Source: Cellulomonas cellasea (GTDB taxonomy: Bacteria; Actinomycetota; Actinomycetes; Actinomycetales; Cellulomonadaceae). Taken from it: a DNA stretch of 64,000 bases. The stretch spans positions 1 through 64,000 of the forward strand of contig NZ_BJLR01000028.1 in NCBI RefSeq assembly GCF_006538745.1. Direction: 5' to 3'. Position 1 is the stretch's first letter; each line of letters begins with the position of its first letter. The notes beneath the pieces were generated by a model that worked only from the letters and a program-made list of their open reading frames with translations, had not been told where the DNA came from and made no database searches. Shown piece after piece: positions 7,741 to 16,662 of this stretch. The position numbers were made by a program, and so were the translations under genes.

Positions 7741-9897
7741 GTGCCCGGCAGCAGGTCCGACCTGGAGCCGTCCGAGCCGACCGCCCCGACCGCCGCGGCG
7801 CCGCCCGTGCCCGTCCCGCGCGTGGGGGAACCTGCACCCGTCGCGGCACCCGCCCCGAGCCTCGCGTCTGCCCTGGGGTCCGGCGCCGTCGAGTCGGCCC
7901 AGATCGGCACCTACGCGTGGGACCTCACGACCGGCGAGCTCGCGCTCGACGAGCAGCTCATGGCGGTCTTCGGGTTCGGCTCCGACGAGTTCGACGGGAC
8001 GATCGGGGCGGTCGGCGAACGGCTGCACCCGCACGACCGGCCGCGCGTCGCGCGCGCGTTCGAGCTCGCCGTCGAGTCGCAGGGCTACCTCGAGATCGAG
8101 TTCCGCGTGCTCGTCCCCCACGGCGACGCGCGCTGGGTGCTCGCGCGCGGACGCCTCGTGCAGGGCGGCGACGGACGTCCGGCGCGGGCGGTCGGTGCCG
8201 CGTTCGACGCGACCGCACGCCAGCAGGGCGAGGCGCGCACGGCACGCCTGCTCGAGGCCATGCCGACCGCGTTCTTCTCGGTCGACGCGGAGTGGCGCTT
8301 CACGTACGTCAACAGCGAGGCCGAGCAGCTCCTGCGCCGGCCGCGCGAGGAGCTCCTGGGCGGCACGCTGTGGGAGCTCTTCCCCGAGACGCGCGGCACC
8401 GAGTTCGAGACGGGCTACCTGCGCGCGGCGCACACCGGCGAGACGGTCGGCTTCGAGGCGCACCACCCCGCACCGCTCGACGCGATCTTCGAGGTGCGCG
8501 CATGGCCCGGGCCCGATGGCCTCGCGGTCTACCTCCAGGACGTGACCGAGCGGCACCGCGCCCAGCGTGCGAGCGAGCACTCCGCGCGGCTCGAGCGGCT
8601 CAAGGCGCAGGTCACCGACCGGCTCACCGAGACCCTCGACGCGGAGCAGTCGGTCTCGCGGCTCGCCACGCTGCTCGTGCCGACGCTCGCGGACTGGTGC
8701 ATCGTGACCGTCGTCGACCACGCCGACGACCCCGCGACACCGCCCGTGATGCGCGACGTCGGCTTCGCGCACCGCGACGCGCGCCTGCTGCCGCTCGTGG
8801 CCCGCTACGCCGGGCGCCGCCTCGAGTCGCTCCGGGACGACTCCTACGTCGAGCGGTCGCTGCGCACCGCGCAGGTCGTCGAGGTGCGCAGCGGCGCGAC
8901 GGAGGCGGTGCGCGCGGTCCTCGCGCCCGGCGAGGCACGTGACGTCCTCACGCGGCTCGCACCGGGGAGCGGGGCCGTCCTGCCCCTGCGCGGGCGCGGC
9001 CGCACGCTCGCGCTGGTCAGCCTGTTCAACGGCCCGGGGCGCGGTCCGATGACGCGGCAGGAGCTGCGCGCCGCGCAGGACATCGCCGGTCGCGCGGGCC
9101 TCGCGCTCGACAACGCCCGGCTGTACCGCCAGCAGCGCCACCTGGCGGAGGAGCTCCAGCGGTCGCTGCTCGCCGAGCCCGCCGGCCCCGAGCACGTGCA
9201 GATCGTCGCGCGCTACGTCCCGGCCGCCGAGGCCGCGGAGGTCGGGGGCGACTGGTACGACGCGTTCCCGCAGCGCAACGGCGACACGGTCGTCGTGATC
9301 GGCGACGTCCTCGGCCACGACAGCGCCGCAGCAGCGACCATGGGCCAGCTGCGCGCGGCGCTGCGTGGGATCGCCGTCGCGACCGGCGCCGGTCCCGCGG
9401 AGCTGCTCGGCGTCGTCGACCAGACGATGCACACGCTGCGCACCCCGACGATGGCCACGGCGTTCGTCGCGCGGCTCGAGCACTCGTGCGAGCAGGCGGC
9501 GCGCGGCGAGGCGACCGTCCGGTGGTCGAACGCGGGCCACCCCTCCCCGCTGCTCATCGGGCCCGACGGGACCGTCGAGGACGTCGTCGGCGTCCGCCCG
9601 GACCTGCTCCTGGGCGTCGACCCCGACGCGACCCGGTCCGAGGCCACGCGCACCCTCCAGCCCGGCGCGACGCTCGTGCTGTTCACCGACGGGCTCGTCG
9701 AGCGGCGCGACGAGAGCATCAGCGACGGCCTCGCGCGGCTGCGCACGACGCTCGAGGAGCTCGCGGGCCGCGACCTCGACGACCTCTGCGACCAGGTCGT
9801 GGCCCGGATGCTGCCGTCCCGCCCGCAGGACGACGTCGTGGTGCTCGCGCTGCGCCTCGACCCCGTGCGGGCGCGAGCCCCGGAGGTCGTCCGGTGA
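7741..9897 (+). CDS. PAS-PAS-GAF-PP2C (SpoIIE/RsbU-type) phosphatase
   Basis: 718-residue signalling phosphatase expected to dephosphorylate an anti-anti-sigma (STAS) protein in a partner-switching stress pathway. After a Pro/Ala-rich N-terminus come a PAS/PAC region (about 45-160, YAWDLTTGELALDEQLMAVF), a second PAS (about 165-275, TAFFSVDAEWRFTYVNSEAE), a GAF-like region (about 290-460) and the C-terminal PP2C domain. Metal-binding signatures in the last are GGDWYDAF, GDVLGHD, SNAGHPSPLL, LFTDGLVERRD and the closing DDVVVLALR. GTG at 7741 follows GGGGAGGG. It overlaps the next gene, an HATPase, by four bases. No STAS protein or sigma factor lies in the window. Confidence 0.92.
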   Translation: MPGSRSDLEPSEPTAPTAAAPPVPVPRVGEPAPVAAPAPSLASALGSGAVESAQIGTYAWDLTTGELALDEQLMAVFGFGSDEFDGTIGAVGERLHPHDRPRVARAFELAVESQGYLEIEFRVLVPHGDARWVLARGRLVQGGDGRPARAVGAAFDATARQQGEARTARLLEAMPTAFFSVDAEWRFTYVNSEAEQLLRRPREELLGGTLWELFPETRGTEFETGYLRAAHTGETVGFEAHHPAPLDAIFEVRAWPGPDGLAVYLQDVTERHRAQRASEHSARLERLKAQVTDRLTETLDAEQSVSRLATLLVPTLADWCIVTVVDHADDPATPPVMRDVGFAHRDARLLPLVARYAGRRLESLRDDSYVERSLRTAQVVEVRSGATEAVRAVLAPGEARDVLTRLAPGSGAVLPLRGRGRTLALVSLFNGPGRGPMTRQELRAAQDIAGRAGLALDNARLYRQQRHLAEELQRSLLAEPAGPEHVQIVARYVPAAEAAEVGGDWYDAFPQRNGDTVVVIGDVLGHDSAAAATMGQLRAALRGIAVATGAGPAELLGVVDQTMHTLRTPTMATAFVARLEHSCEQAARGEATVRWSNAGHPSPLLIGPDGTVEDVVGVRPDLLLGVDPDATRSEATRTLQPGATLVLFTDGLVERRDESISDGLARLRTTLEELAGRDLDDLCDQVVARMLPSRPQDDVVVLALRLDPVRARAPEVVR

Positions 9898-10283
9898 GGA
9901 CCGACTGCCGCGCGGAGCTGCGGCTCGACGCCGATGCCACCGCGCCCCACCGCGGCCGGCACTGGGTCGTGCCGGTCCTGCGCGCGCACGACGCCCCCCA
10001 GCCCGCCGTCGACCTCGTCGAGCTGCTGACCAGCGAGGTCGTGACCAACGCCGTGAAGTACGGGTCGGCCGAGCACGGCATCGTGCTCTCCGTGGGCTGG
10101 GCCGACAGCCGGGTCACGGTGCGCGTGAGCGACGCCAACCCTTCGGCCCCCGTCGTGCAGCGCTCGGCCCCCGAGGACCTCGGGGGCCGCGGCATGGAGC
10201 TCGTCGACCTGCTCGCCGAGTCGTGGGGCGTCGAGACGCACGCCGAGGGCAAGACGGTGTGGTTCACCGTGCACGCGTCCTGA
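9894..10283 (+). CDS. RsbW-like HATPase / anti-sigma serine kinase
   Basis: 129-residue GHKL ATPase domain protein. The N box reads LTSEVVTNAVKYG, the G1-type region is RVSDANPSAPVVQ, and the glycine loop is DLGGRGMELVDLL. Such proteins phosphorylate STAS antagonists and sequester sigma factors. The GTG start overlaps the stop of the PP2C phosphatase (GTGA), pairing the kinase and phosphatase of a partner switch in one transcript. Whether it binds a sigma factor is unknown. Confidence 0.88.
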   Translation: MRTDCRAELRLDADATAPHRGRHWVVPVLRAHDAPQPAVDLVELLTSEVVTNAVKYGSAEHGIVLSVGWADSRVTVRVSDANPSAPVVQRSAPEDLGGRGMELVDLLAESWGVETHAEGKTVWFTVHAS

Positions 10284-10385
10284 CTCCCCCGCGGTGGGGC
10301 CGGGTGCGCGACGGCGTCCGGGGCGTGCCCGGGGTTCGGGCGGGCGTGCGGTCGAACGGCGGCCGCCGTCGAACGGCGCGCGGCC

Positions 10386-12098
10386 TCAGGGCGTGCGCGC
10401 CACCACGTCGTCGAGCTGGGCGACGAGCGGTGTGCCGGTCGCGGAGCTCGAGAGGTACAGGTACGCGCCGATCTCCCCCGCCGCCTGCAGCCCGGCGGTC
10501 GCGTCCGTCGCCGTGAGCTGCCACGCGGACGGCTCCGGGTCGCCGGCGCGCCAGACCCGCGCGCGCACGGTCGTCGGCGACGTGCCCGTGACCTGGACCC
10601 GCACCTGCAGCCGCTGGCCGACGACGTGCGTGAGCCCCGGGACGACCGTGCTCGGCGCGAGCGCCGTCTCGCTCGAGCCGGCGGTGCGCGTCAGCCCGAC
10701 GGACACGGCGCCGCTCGAGCCGACGTGCACCTTCGCCCGGTAGCCCCCGACGCCGGGGACCCGCCGGCCGTCGACCGAGAGGTAGAGGCCGCCGCCCGTC
10801 GGGGCCCGGTCCGTCGCGGCCGTGAGCGTGAGGTCGGTCGACGCCGACGAGACGGGGAGCGCGAGGTCGCGCCCGGTCCCGGCCCCGAGCTGCACGCGCG
10901 CGGTGCCGCCCGCCACGGAGTAGCCGGTGCCGCTCGTGCGCCACGCACCGCCCGTCTCGGCGCTGCCGAGCCCCGACGCGACCGTGCGCGTGAACGTGTC
11001 GGCCGCGAACGGCGCAGCGCCGGGGTCGGGCGTCCCGCCGATCGTGAACGCGTCCGTGAAGGTGCCGCCGTCGGCGCGCACGAACGCGGCGGTGAGCGTC
11101 GTCGCGCTCACGCGCACGTCGAGCACGCCCCAGGTGGCCGTCGCGAGCCCGGACGCCGCCGCGAAGTAGGGCGCCTCGGGGTCGGACGGGTTGACGTCGC
11201 GCTGCACGACGCCGCCCGTGCCGACCGTCGCGAAGACGGTCCCGGCACCCTTGACCATGCTCGCGTCGGCGTCGACGACGCAGTCGAGGTCCGCGGTACC
11301 GGGCGTCATGCGCGTGCAGCCGGTGCCGTGCCCGAGCTGCTTCGTGCGCTGGTAGAGGTGCTCGTGCCCGTGCAGCACGAGGTCGACGTCGGAGCCGAGC
11401 AGCAGGTTGAGCAGGTCGGGGCCCATGTCGCACGGGTACTGGCCCATCGACAGGCAGGGGGTGTGCGACCCGACCACGACCCAGGGGATCTGCTCGGCCC
11501 GAGCGCCGTCGATCGCCGCCGCCGTCCACGCGTACCGCGGCGAGCCCGCGGCGTAGGACGCGAGGCCCTCGGGGAAGGTCAGGCCCGGCGAGATCATGAC
11601 GTAGCGCACGAGCGGGTCCTGTGCGGGCACGTCGACGTACCACTGGCGCCCGTAGGTCCCGACGAGACCCGGGAGCTGGTTCGGCAGGCACGACGAGAAG
11701 TCGTTGATGTGGCCGTTGGTGCCGTTGGACTCGTGGTTCCCCGCGAGCAGCTGGAACGGGAAGCCCGCGCCGACGTGCTGCGTGACGAGGTCGCACCAGG
11801 CCTGCTCGCCGCCGACCGCCCCGTAGGACAGGTCGCCCAGCGCGAGGTTGAGGTCGGGGGCGAGCCGCCCGATCGCGGCGAGGACCGCGCGGGACTGCGG
11901 GCCGGCGCCGTAGTCGCCCGCGGCCGTGAAGTGCACCTCGCCCTCGGTCGCGGCGGCGGCCACGTCGGCCGCGGCGACCACGGGCGGGCCTGCCGGGAGC
12001 GCTGCGGGCGCGCGGGCGACGTCGGTCGCGAGCAGCGCGGTGAGGGCCGCGGCCGCGAGCGTCGCGACGAGCGGGGCGAGAGCGGTGCGGTGCGACAT
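10386..12098 (-). CDS. secreted calcineurin-like metallophosphoesterase
   Basis: 570-residue exported phosphoesterase. A signal peptide (about residues 1-30, ATLAAAALTALLATDVARA) leads into a two-metal phosphoesterase domain with all expected blocks: TAAGDYG, NLALGDLSYG, LLAGNHES, VVVGSHTPC and VLHGHEHLYQR. The last 200 residues form a beta-rich module starting FAADTFTRTVASGLGSAETG, a concanavalin-like domain seen in actinobacterial secreted proteins. ATG at 12098 has a perfect GGAGG ribosome site; a longer start at 12143 would hide the signal peptide. The substrate may be a purple-acid-phosphatase-type phosphomonoester, which is inference. Confidence 0.9.
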   Translation of the reverse strand: MSHRTALAPLVATLAAAALTALLATDVARAPAALPAGPPVVAAADVAAAATEGEVHFTAAGDYGAGPQSRAVLAAIGRLAPDLNLALGDLSYGAVGGEQAWCDLVTQHVGAGFPFQLLAGNHESNGTNGHINDFSSCLPNQLPGLVGTYGRQWYVDVPAQDPLVRYVMISPGLTFPEGLASYAAGSPRYAWTAAAIDGARAEQIPWVVVGSHTPCLSMGQYPCDMGPDLLNLLLGSDVDLVLHGHEHLYQRTKQLGHGTGCTRMTPGTADLDCVVDADASMVKGAGTVFATVGTGGVVQRDVNPSDPEAPYFAAASGLATATWGVLDVRVSATTLTAAFVRADGGTFTDAFTIGGTPDPGAAPFAADTFTRTVASGLGSAETGGAWRTSGTGYSVAGGTARVQLGAGTGRDLALPVSSASTDLTLTAATDRAPTGGGLYLSVDGRRVPGVGGYRAKVHVGSSGAVSVGLTRTAGSSETALAPSTVVPGLTHVVGQRLQVRVQVTGTSPTTVRARVWRAGDPEPSAWQLTATDATAGLQAAGEIGAYLYLSSSATGTPLVAQLDDVVARTP

Positions 12099-12237
12099 GA
12101 GTGCCTCCGGACGGCGAGGGGCGCGCACGACCCACACCACCACGAACCGGGACGAAGCGGAACAGGCGGCGTGGGTGAAGCGTCCGCCCGGCGCCGACGA
12201 CCCGGCGCCGCGCCGCGTCCGGTCGCGCGCCTTCCCG

Positions 12238-12489
12238 TCAGCCCGTGGGGCAGACCCAGCTCCCCCGGGCGGCCACGAACGCGAGCTCGCCCGGTCGGCC
12301 GCCGAAGGGCGCGCGCGCGAGGACGTAGTCCGCCTCCGGCGCGCCGCCCGGACCGGGACCGTGCCCGACGTCGGCGACCTCGACGGTGACCGTCTCGCCC
12401 GCGCGCACGGCCGAGGACCAGCTGAAGACGTGACCCGCGAGGATCCCGTCGAGACACGTGTACTCCGGCACCGCGGACCTCCCGGTCAT
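12238..12489 (-). CDS. small hypothetical protein, 83 aa
   Basis: Unrecognised 83-residue protein starting MTGRSAVPEYTCLDGI and ending WVCPTG, with two Cys that could pair. There is no signal peptide at the chosen ATG (12489). A longer frame to 12753 exists, but its extra N-terminus is Arg-rich and non-coding-like, so the short form is preferred. It lies upstream of the metallophosphoesterase on the same strand with about 140 bases between. Confidence 0.5.
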   Translation of the reverse strand: MTGRSAVPEYTCLDGILAGHVFSWSSAVRAGETVTVEVADVGHGPGPGGAPEADYVLARAPFGGRPGELAFVAARGSWVCPTG

Positions 12490-13094
12490 GACCTGCCCAC
12501 CGTCGTGGTGGACGGCGCCACGGTACGGACGCGCGATGAACGCGCTGTGTCGCGGGCGTGACAGGCGGGACGTCGCCCGGACGGCCCGCGTCCGACCTGC
12601 GGCGACGCTCCCGAAGTTCACCCGCCCTCCCCCGGACGGCCCACGCGGAACTGTGGCGCGAGGTTTCGGCCGCGTGTCGGGCGTACGTCGAACGGGTGAA
12701 CGGCGCCGGTCCCGTTGACATCCGCGAGCCGCGACCACACTCTGAGCCGTCACCTAGTGACACGATTCACCAACCGAGAACCTCAGCGTGGAGGACTCTT
12801 CGATGGGCAGCACGAGCTCGCCTGCGGCCGCACCGGCCGCCACCGCCCCACCCCGTCCGCGGACCGGGTCGGGCTGAACCACCGCCCGCGCGCGACCCGG
12901 ACCGGGCCGGCACACCGCCGCCCGGCACCGTCGCGTCGGGCCGCACGACCGACGACACAGAACCCGGTGCGCACCACGCGCCGGGGCACCACTCGCTGAC
13001 CGGGGGACGCGGGTGACCAGCGGGCCGGACGGTCCGCGGCGTCCGACGAACCCGTCGGCCGCCCTGTGCACGACCGAGATCGGGAGACATCCGG
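12490..13094. other. long leader region of the GH81 gene
   Basis: This 605-base stretch contains no convincing gene. It holds a candidate promoter (12715-12761) and then about 330 bases of leader before the GH81 start, rich in short complementary GC segments. The segment CGACGAACCCGTCGG (about 13043-13057) is a hairpin-like piece. A structured regulatory leader is possible, but I could not match it confidently to a riboswitch class. Confidence 0.4.
12715..12761 (+). promoter_or_regulatory. candidate promoter/operator upstream of the GH81 gene
   Basis: A consensus -35 hexamer TTGACA (12715-12720) is followed at normal spacing by a weak -10 (CACTCT) and by the small inverted repeat GTCAC-CTA-GTGAC (12749-12761), which could be an operator near the transcription start. 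This predicts a 5' untranslated leader of roughly 330 bases. Confidence 0.4.
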
Positions 13095-16000
13095 ATGTCT
13101 GCAGGGAGAGAACCAACGACGCCGACCTGGCGGCACCGAGCCCGCCCCCAGGGCCGCGTCCTCGTCGCGCTCGTCGTCCTCGCGGCGCTGCTCGCCTACG
13201 TCCTCCAGGCGGCCGTCGCGCCGCGGGCGGACGCCGCGACCGTCGGGGCCGGGAGCTACGCCGAGGGCACGCCGACGGGCGGAGCGGTCCCGACGGAGTG
13301 CAACGGCACGCCCGTCACGAACCCCCGGGCGCACGTGACCAGCAACTTCCCGGCGGGCGCCGTCCCGACGAACGACTGGTGGACGTCGCTGCTGTGGCGG
13401 AAGTTCGACTGCGCGTCGATCTCCGAGAACCTCATGGCGCACCCCCTCGCGTTCCACGCGTACACCGACGGCCTCGGGGTCAGCTACCCGACGACGGCCA
13501 GCATCTCGGGGACCGCGACCGGTGTCGGGGAGTACCACTACACCTACACCGAGGACTTCCGCCTCGGCATCGCGGGCCTGAGCTCCGACGGCAAGGTCGA
13601 CGGCTACTCCGACTGGACCGTGAGCGAGCTGTGGACCAACGGCAGCAGCAGCCTGCGCACGACGTTCGGGCACGGCCTGCCGTTCGTGTACGCCACGAAG
13701 ACCGGCGGGAACGCGACGCTCACCGGCAAGGCCGTCCCGACCGTGTGGAGCAACGGAGGCGGCGCGGTCGGATACACGATCAACGGGCACGACTACGCCG
13801 CGTTCGGCCCGTCGGGCTCGACGTGGACCGTCTCGGGCAGCACCCTGAGCTCCTCGCTCAACGGCGGCTCGTTCTTCTCGGTCGCGGTGCTGCCCACGTC
13901 GTCGGGCAGCTCGAACGCCGACCGCGTCGCCGCGCTCAACGCCTACGCGCCCTACGCGCACAACCACGTGACCGGCACCAAGGTCTCGTGGTCGTACGAC
14001 GAGGCGAGCGCCCGGATGACCGCGACCTACGCGTTCACCACGACGGCGCGCCAGGGCTCGGGGACCGGCACGGTCTACGCGCTCTACCCGCACCAGCGCG
14101 ACCAGCTCAGCGGCGCCACGCCGAGCGCGTACTCCTACGTCTCGCCGCGCGGCCCGATGCGCGTCGTGATCGGCAGCTCGCAGTTCCAGACCGTCGCCAC
14201 GTTCAACGGCGTGCTGCCGCAGCTCGCGAACACGGGCTTCCCGGCCGGCTCCGCCGACGCGACGCAGCTCAACGGGTACATCGAGCAGGTCGCGACGAGC
14301 GACCCGTTCGCGGGCTTCGGCGACGACACGTACTGGACCGGCAAGGCGTTCGGCCGGATTTCGCAGGTCGCGCACATGGCGAACCTCACCGGCAACACCG
14401 CCGCGCGGGACCGCCTCGTGAGCTCGATGAAGACCCGGCTGACCGACTGGATGACGGCGTCGCCCGGCGAGACGACGCGCTCGTTCTGGTACAACCCCGC
14501 GTGGGGCACGCTGATCGGCTACCCCGCGTCCTACGGCTCGGACACCGACCTCAACGACCACCACTTCCACTACGGCTACTACGTCGTGGGGGCCGCGACC
14601 GTCGCGCAGTTCGACCCGGCGTGGGCCGCGGAGTCCGCCTACGGAGGCATGGTCAACACGGTCATCAAGGACGCGGCGAACTGGGACCGCAGCGACACCC
14701 GCTTCCCGTTCCTGCGCGACTTCGACATCTACGCGGGCCACGACTGGGCGGCCGGCCACGGCGCGTTCGGGGCGGGCAACAACCAGGAGTCGTCGTCGGA
14801 GGGCATGAACTTCGCGAGCGGGCTCATCCAGTGGGGCCAGGTGACCGGCAACAAGGCGGTCCGCGACCTCGGGATCTACCTGTACACGACCCAGGCGTCG
14901 GCCATCGAGAACTACTGGTTCGACACCGACGACGAGGCGTTCCCGGCCGCGTTCGGCCACTCGACGGTCGGCATGGTGTGGGGCGACGGCGGCTCGTACT
15001 CGACGTGGTTCAGCGCCGAGCCCGAGATGATCCAGGGCATCAACCTGCTGCCCAGCACCGCGGGCCACCTGTACCTCGGGTACGACCCGGCGTACATCAC
15101 CCGCAACATCGCCGAGCTCGAACGCAACAACGGCGGGCCGGCGACGGTGTGGAAGGACATCATCTGGGAGTTCCAGGCCCTGGCCGACGCGCCGACCGCG
15201 CTCTCCCAGTTCCGCGCCCAGGCGAGCTCCTACGCCGTCGAGGAGGGCGAGTCGAAGGCCCACACCTTCTACTGGCTCAAGAACCTCGCCGGCCTCGGGA
15301 CGGTCGACCGCTCGGTCACGGCCAACACCCCGCTGCACGCGGTGTTCGTCAAGAACGGGGTGCGGACCTACCAGGCGGCCAACATGAGCGGCAGCCCGAT
15401 CACGGTGCGGTTCTCCAACGGCGTGACGCTCAACGTCCCGGCCCGCTCGGTGACGGCGTCCACGACGTCGGCGCCGACCGACACCACGGCGCCGTCCGTG
15501 CCGGCGGGCCTCACGGCCTCGGGCACGACGTCGAGCGCGACGACGCTCTCCTGGAGCGCGTCGAACGACGGCCCGGGCGGCACGGGCGTCGCGAGCTACG
15601 AGGTGCTGCGCGGCGGCTCGGTCGTCGGCACGGCGACCGGGACGACGTACACGGCGACCGGCCTGTCCCCCGCGACGGCGTACAGCTTCACGGTGCGCGC
15701 GGTCGACGGCGCCGGGAACCGCTCGGCGTCGAGCAGCGCGGTGTCGGTGACGACGTCCTCGTCCTCGACGGGCGGCGACACCACCGCGCCGTCGGTGCCC
15801 TCGGGCCTCGGGGCCTCGGGGACCACCGCCTCGACCACGACGCTCTCGTGGAACGCCTCGACCGACGCCGTGGGCGTCACGGGGTACGACGTGCTGCGGG
15901 GCGGCACGGTGATCGGCTCGACCGCGAGCCGGACGTTCACCGTGACGGGCCTGTCCCCCGCGACCGCGTACTCGTTCACGGTCCGGGCCTACGACGCGGC

Positions 16001-16472
16001 GGGCAACCGGTCCGCCGCGAGCGCCGCGGTCGCCGTGACCACGTCGCCGTCGACGAGCACCGGCGTCGACGCGACGTCCCGCATCCAGGCCGAGGCCTAC
16101 AGCGGGATGGTCGGCGTGCAGAAGGAGGCGACGCAGGACGTCGACGGCGGGGAGAACATCGCCTGGATCGCCAACGGCGACTACGTCCGCTTCGACAACG
16201 TCAACTTCGGCACGACGCCGCGCGGCACGTTCAGCGCGCGGGTCGCCTCGGGCGCGGGCGGGTCGGTCAGCGGCCTCGTCAACGTCCGCCTCGGCAGCCG
16301 CACGGCCCCGCCGATCGGCAGCTTCGCAGTCGGCAACACCGGCGGCTGGCAGTCGTGGCGCACGATCCCGGCCAACATCCAGGCCACGACGGGCGTCCAC
16401 ACCGTGTACCTGACGTTCGACTCCGGCCAGCCGGCCGACTTCCTCAACGTCAACTGGTTCACGTTCAGCTAG
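13095..16472 (+). CDS. secreted GH81 endo-1,3-beta-glucanase with Fn3 and CBM6-like modules
   Basis: 1125-residue secreted enzyme predicted to cleave beta-1,3-glucan (laminarin, fungal or yeast cell wall). Signal peptide about residues 1-47, ending in PRADAA. The GH81 catalytic region spans about 55-790 and contains the family hallmarks DHHFHYGYY, YAGHDWAAGHG and NNQESSSEGMN (about residues 560-570), whose acidic residues are the catalytic candidates. Two fibronectin type III modules follow (about 796-890 and 896-985, each beginning DTTAPSVP), then a C-terminal CBM6-like beta-sandwich (about 996-1125, RIQAEAYSGM ... GDYVRFDNVNFG). The ATG follows GGGAGA. Transcription ends at a 15-bp hairpin. 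A LacI regulator is convergent downstream. Confidence 0.95.
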   Translation: MSAGREPTTPTWRHRARPQGRVLVALVVLAALLAYVLQAAVAPRADAATVGAGSYAEGTPTGGAVPTECNGTPVTNPRAHVTSNFPAGAVPTNDWWTSLLWRKFDCASISENLMAHPLAFHAYTDGLGVSYPTTASISGTATGVGEYHYTYTEDFRLGIAGLSSDGKVDGYSDWTVSELWTNGSSSLRTTFGHGLPFVYATKTGGNATLTGKAVPTVWSNGGGAVGYTINGHDYAAFGPSGSTWTVSGSTLSSSLNGGSFFSVAVLPTSSGSSNADRVAALNAYAPYAHNHVTGTKVSWSYDEASARMTATYAFTTTARQGSGTGTVYALYPHQRDQLSGATPSAYSYVSPRGPMRVVIGSSQFQTVATFNGVLPQLANTGFPAGSADATQLNGYIEQVATSDPFAGFGDDTYWTGKAFGRISQVAHMANLTGNTAARDRLVSSMKTRLTDWMTASPGETTRSFWYNPAWGTLIGYPASYGSDTDLNDHHFHYGYYVVGAATVAQFDPAWAAESAYGGMVNTVIKDAANWDRSDTRFPFLRDFDIYAGHDWAAGHGAFGAGNNQESSSEGMNFASGLIQWGQVTGNKAVRDLGIYLYTTQASAIENYWFDTDDEAFPAAFGHSTVGMVWGDGGSYSTWFSAEPEMIQGINLLPSTAGHLYLGYDPAYITRNIAELERNNGGPATVWKDIIWEFQALADAPTALSQFRAQASSYAVEEGESKAHTFYWLKNLAGLGTVDRSVTANTPLHAVFVKNGVRTYQAANMSGSPITVRFSNGVTLNVPARSVTASTTSAPTDTTAPSVPAGLTASGTTSSATTLSWSASNDGPGGTGVASYEVLRGGSVVGTATGTTYTATGLSPATAYSFTVRAVDGAGNRSASSSAVSVTTSSSSTGGDTTAPSVPSGLGASGTTASTTTLSWNASTDAVGVTGYDVLRGGTVIGSTASRTFTVTGLSPATAYSFTVRAYDAAGNRSAASAAVAVTTSPSTSTGVDATSRIQAEAYSGMVGVQKEATQDVDGGENIAWIANGDYVRFDNVNFGTTPRGTFSARVASGAGGSVSGLVNVRLGSRTAPPIGSFAVGNTGGWQSWRTIPANIQATTGVHTVYLTFDSGQPADFLNVNWFTFS

Positions 16473-16492
16473 CCCCGCGCGAGCAGCAGCAC

Positions 16493-16524
16493 ACCGGCCC
16501 GGCAGCGAGCGCTGCCGGGCCGGT
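16493..16524. terminator. strong bidirectional terminator hairpin
   Basis: ACCGGCCCGGCAGCG pairs perfectly with CGCTGCCGGGCCGGT (15 bp, two bases between arms), 20 bases after the GH81 stop and between convergent genes. Confidence 0.85.
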
Positions 16525-16662
16525 GCTACGTCGGGGGCGGGACGGCGGTCCGCGGCGCGCGCGGGAGCGCGTCGGCGACCGGGAGGCGCGGCGTGAACCG
16601 GGGAAGGCCGGCTGGCCGCGCATCCCGGGACGGGCGGCCCGCTGGGCGAGGACCCGCGGGGG

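Noticed and set aside
12715-12999. Open plus-strand frame of 94 codons before the GH81 gene
   Set aside because: Its product is Arg/Pro/His-rich without domains and its codon bias is that of non-coding GC-rich DNA; the stretch is better read as leader.
13040-13094. A riboswitch (ydaO type) call
   Set aside because: Only one short segment resembles the conserved CGAACCCG block; the other conserved boxes could not be aligned.
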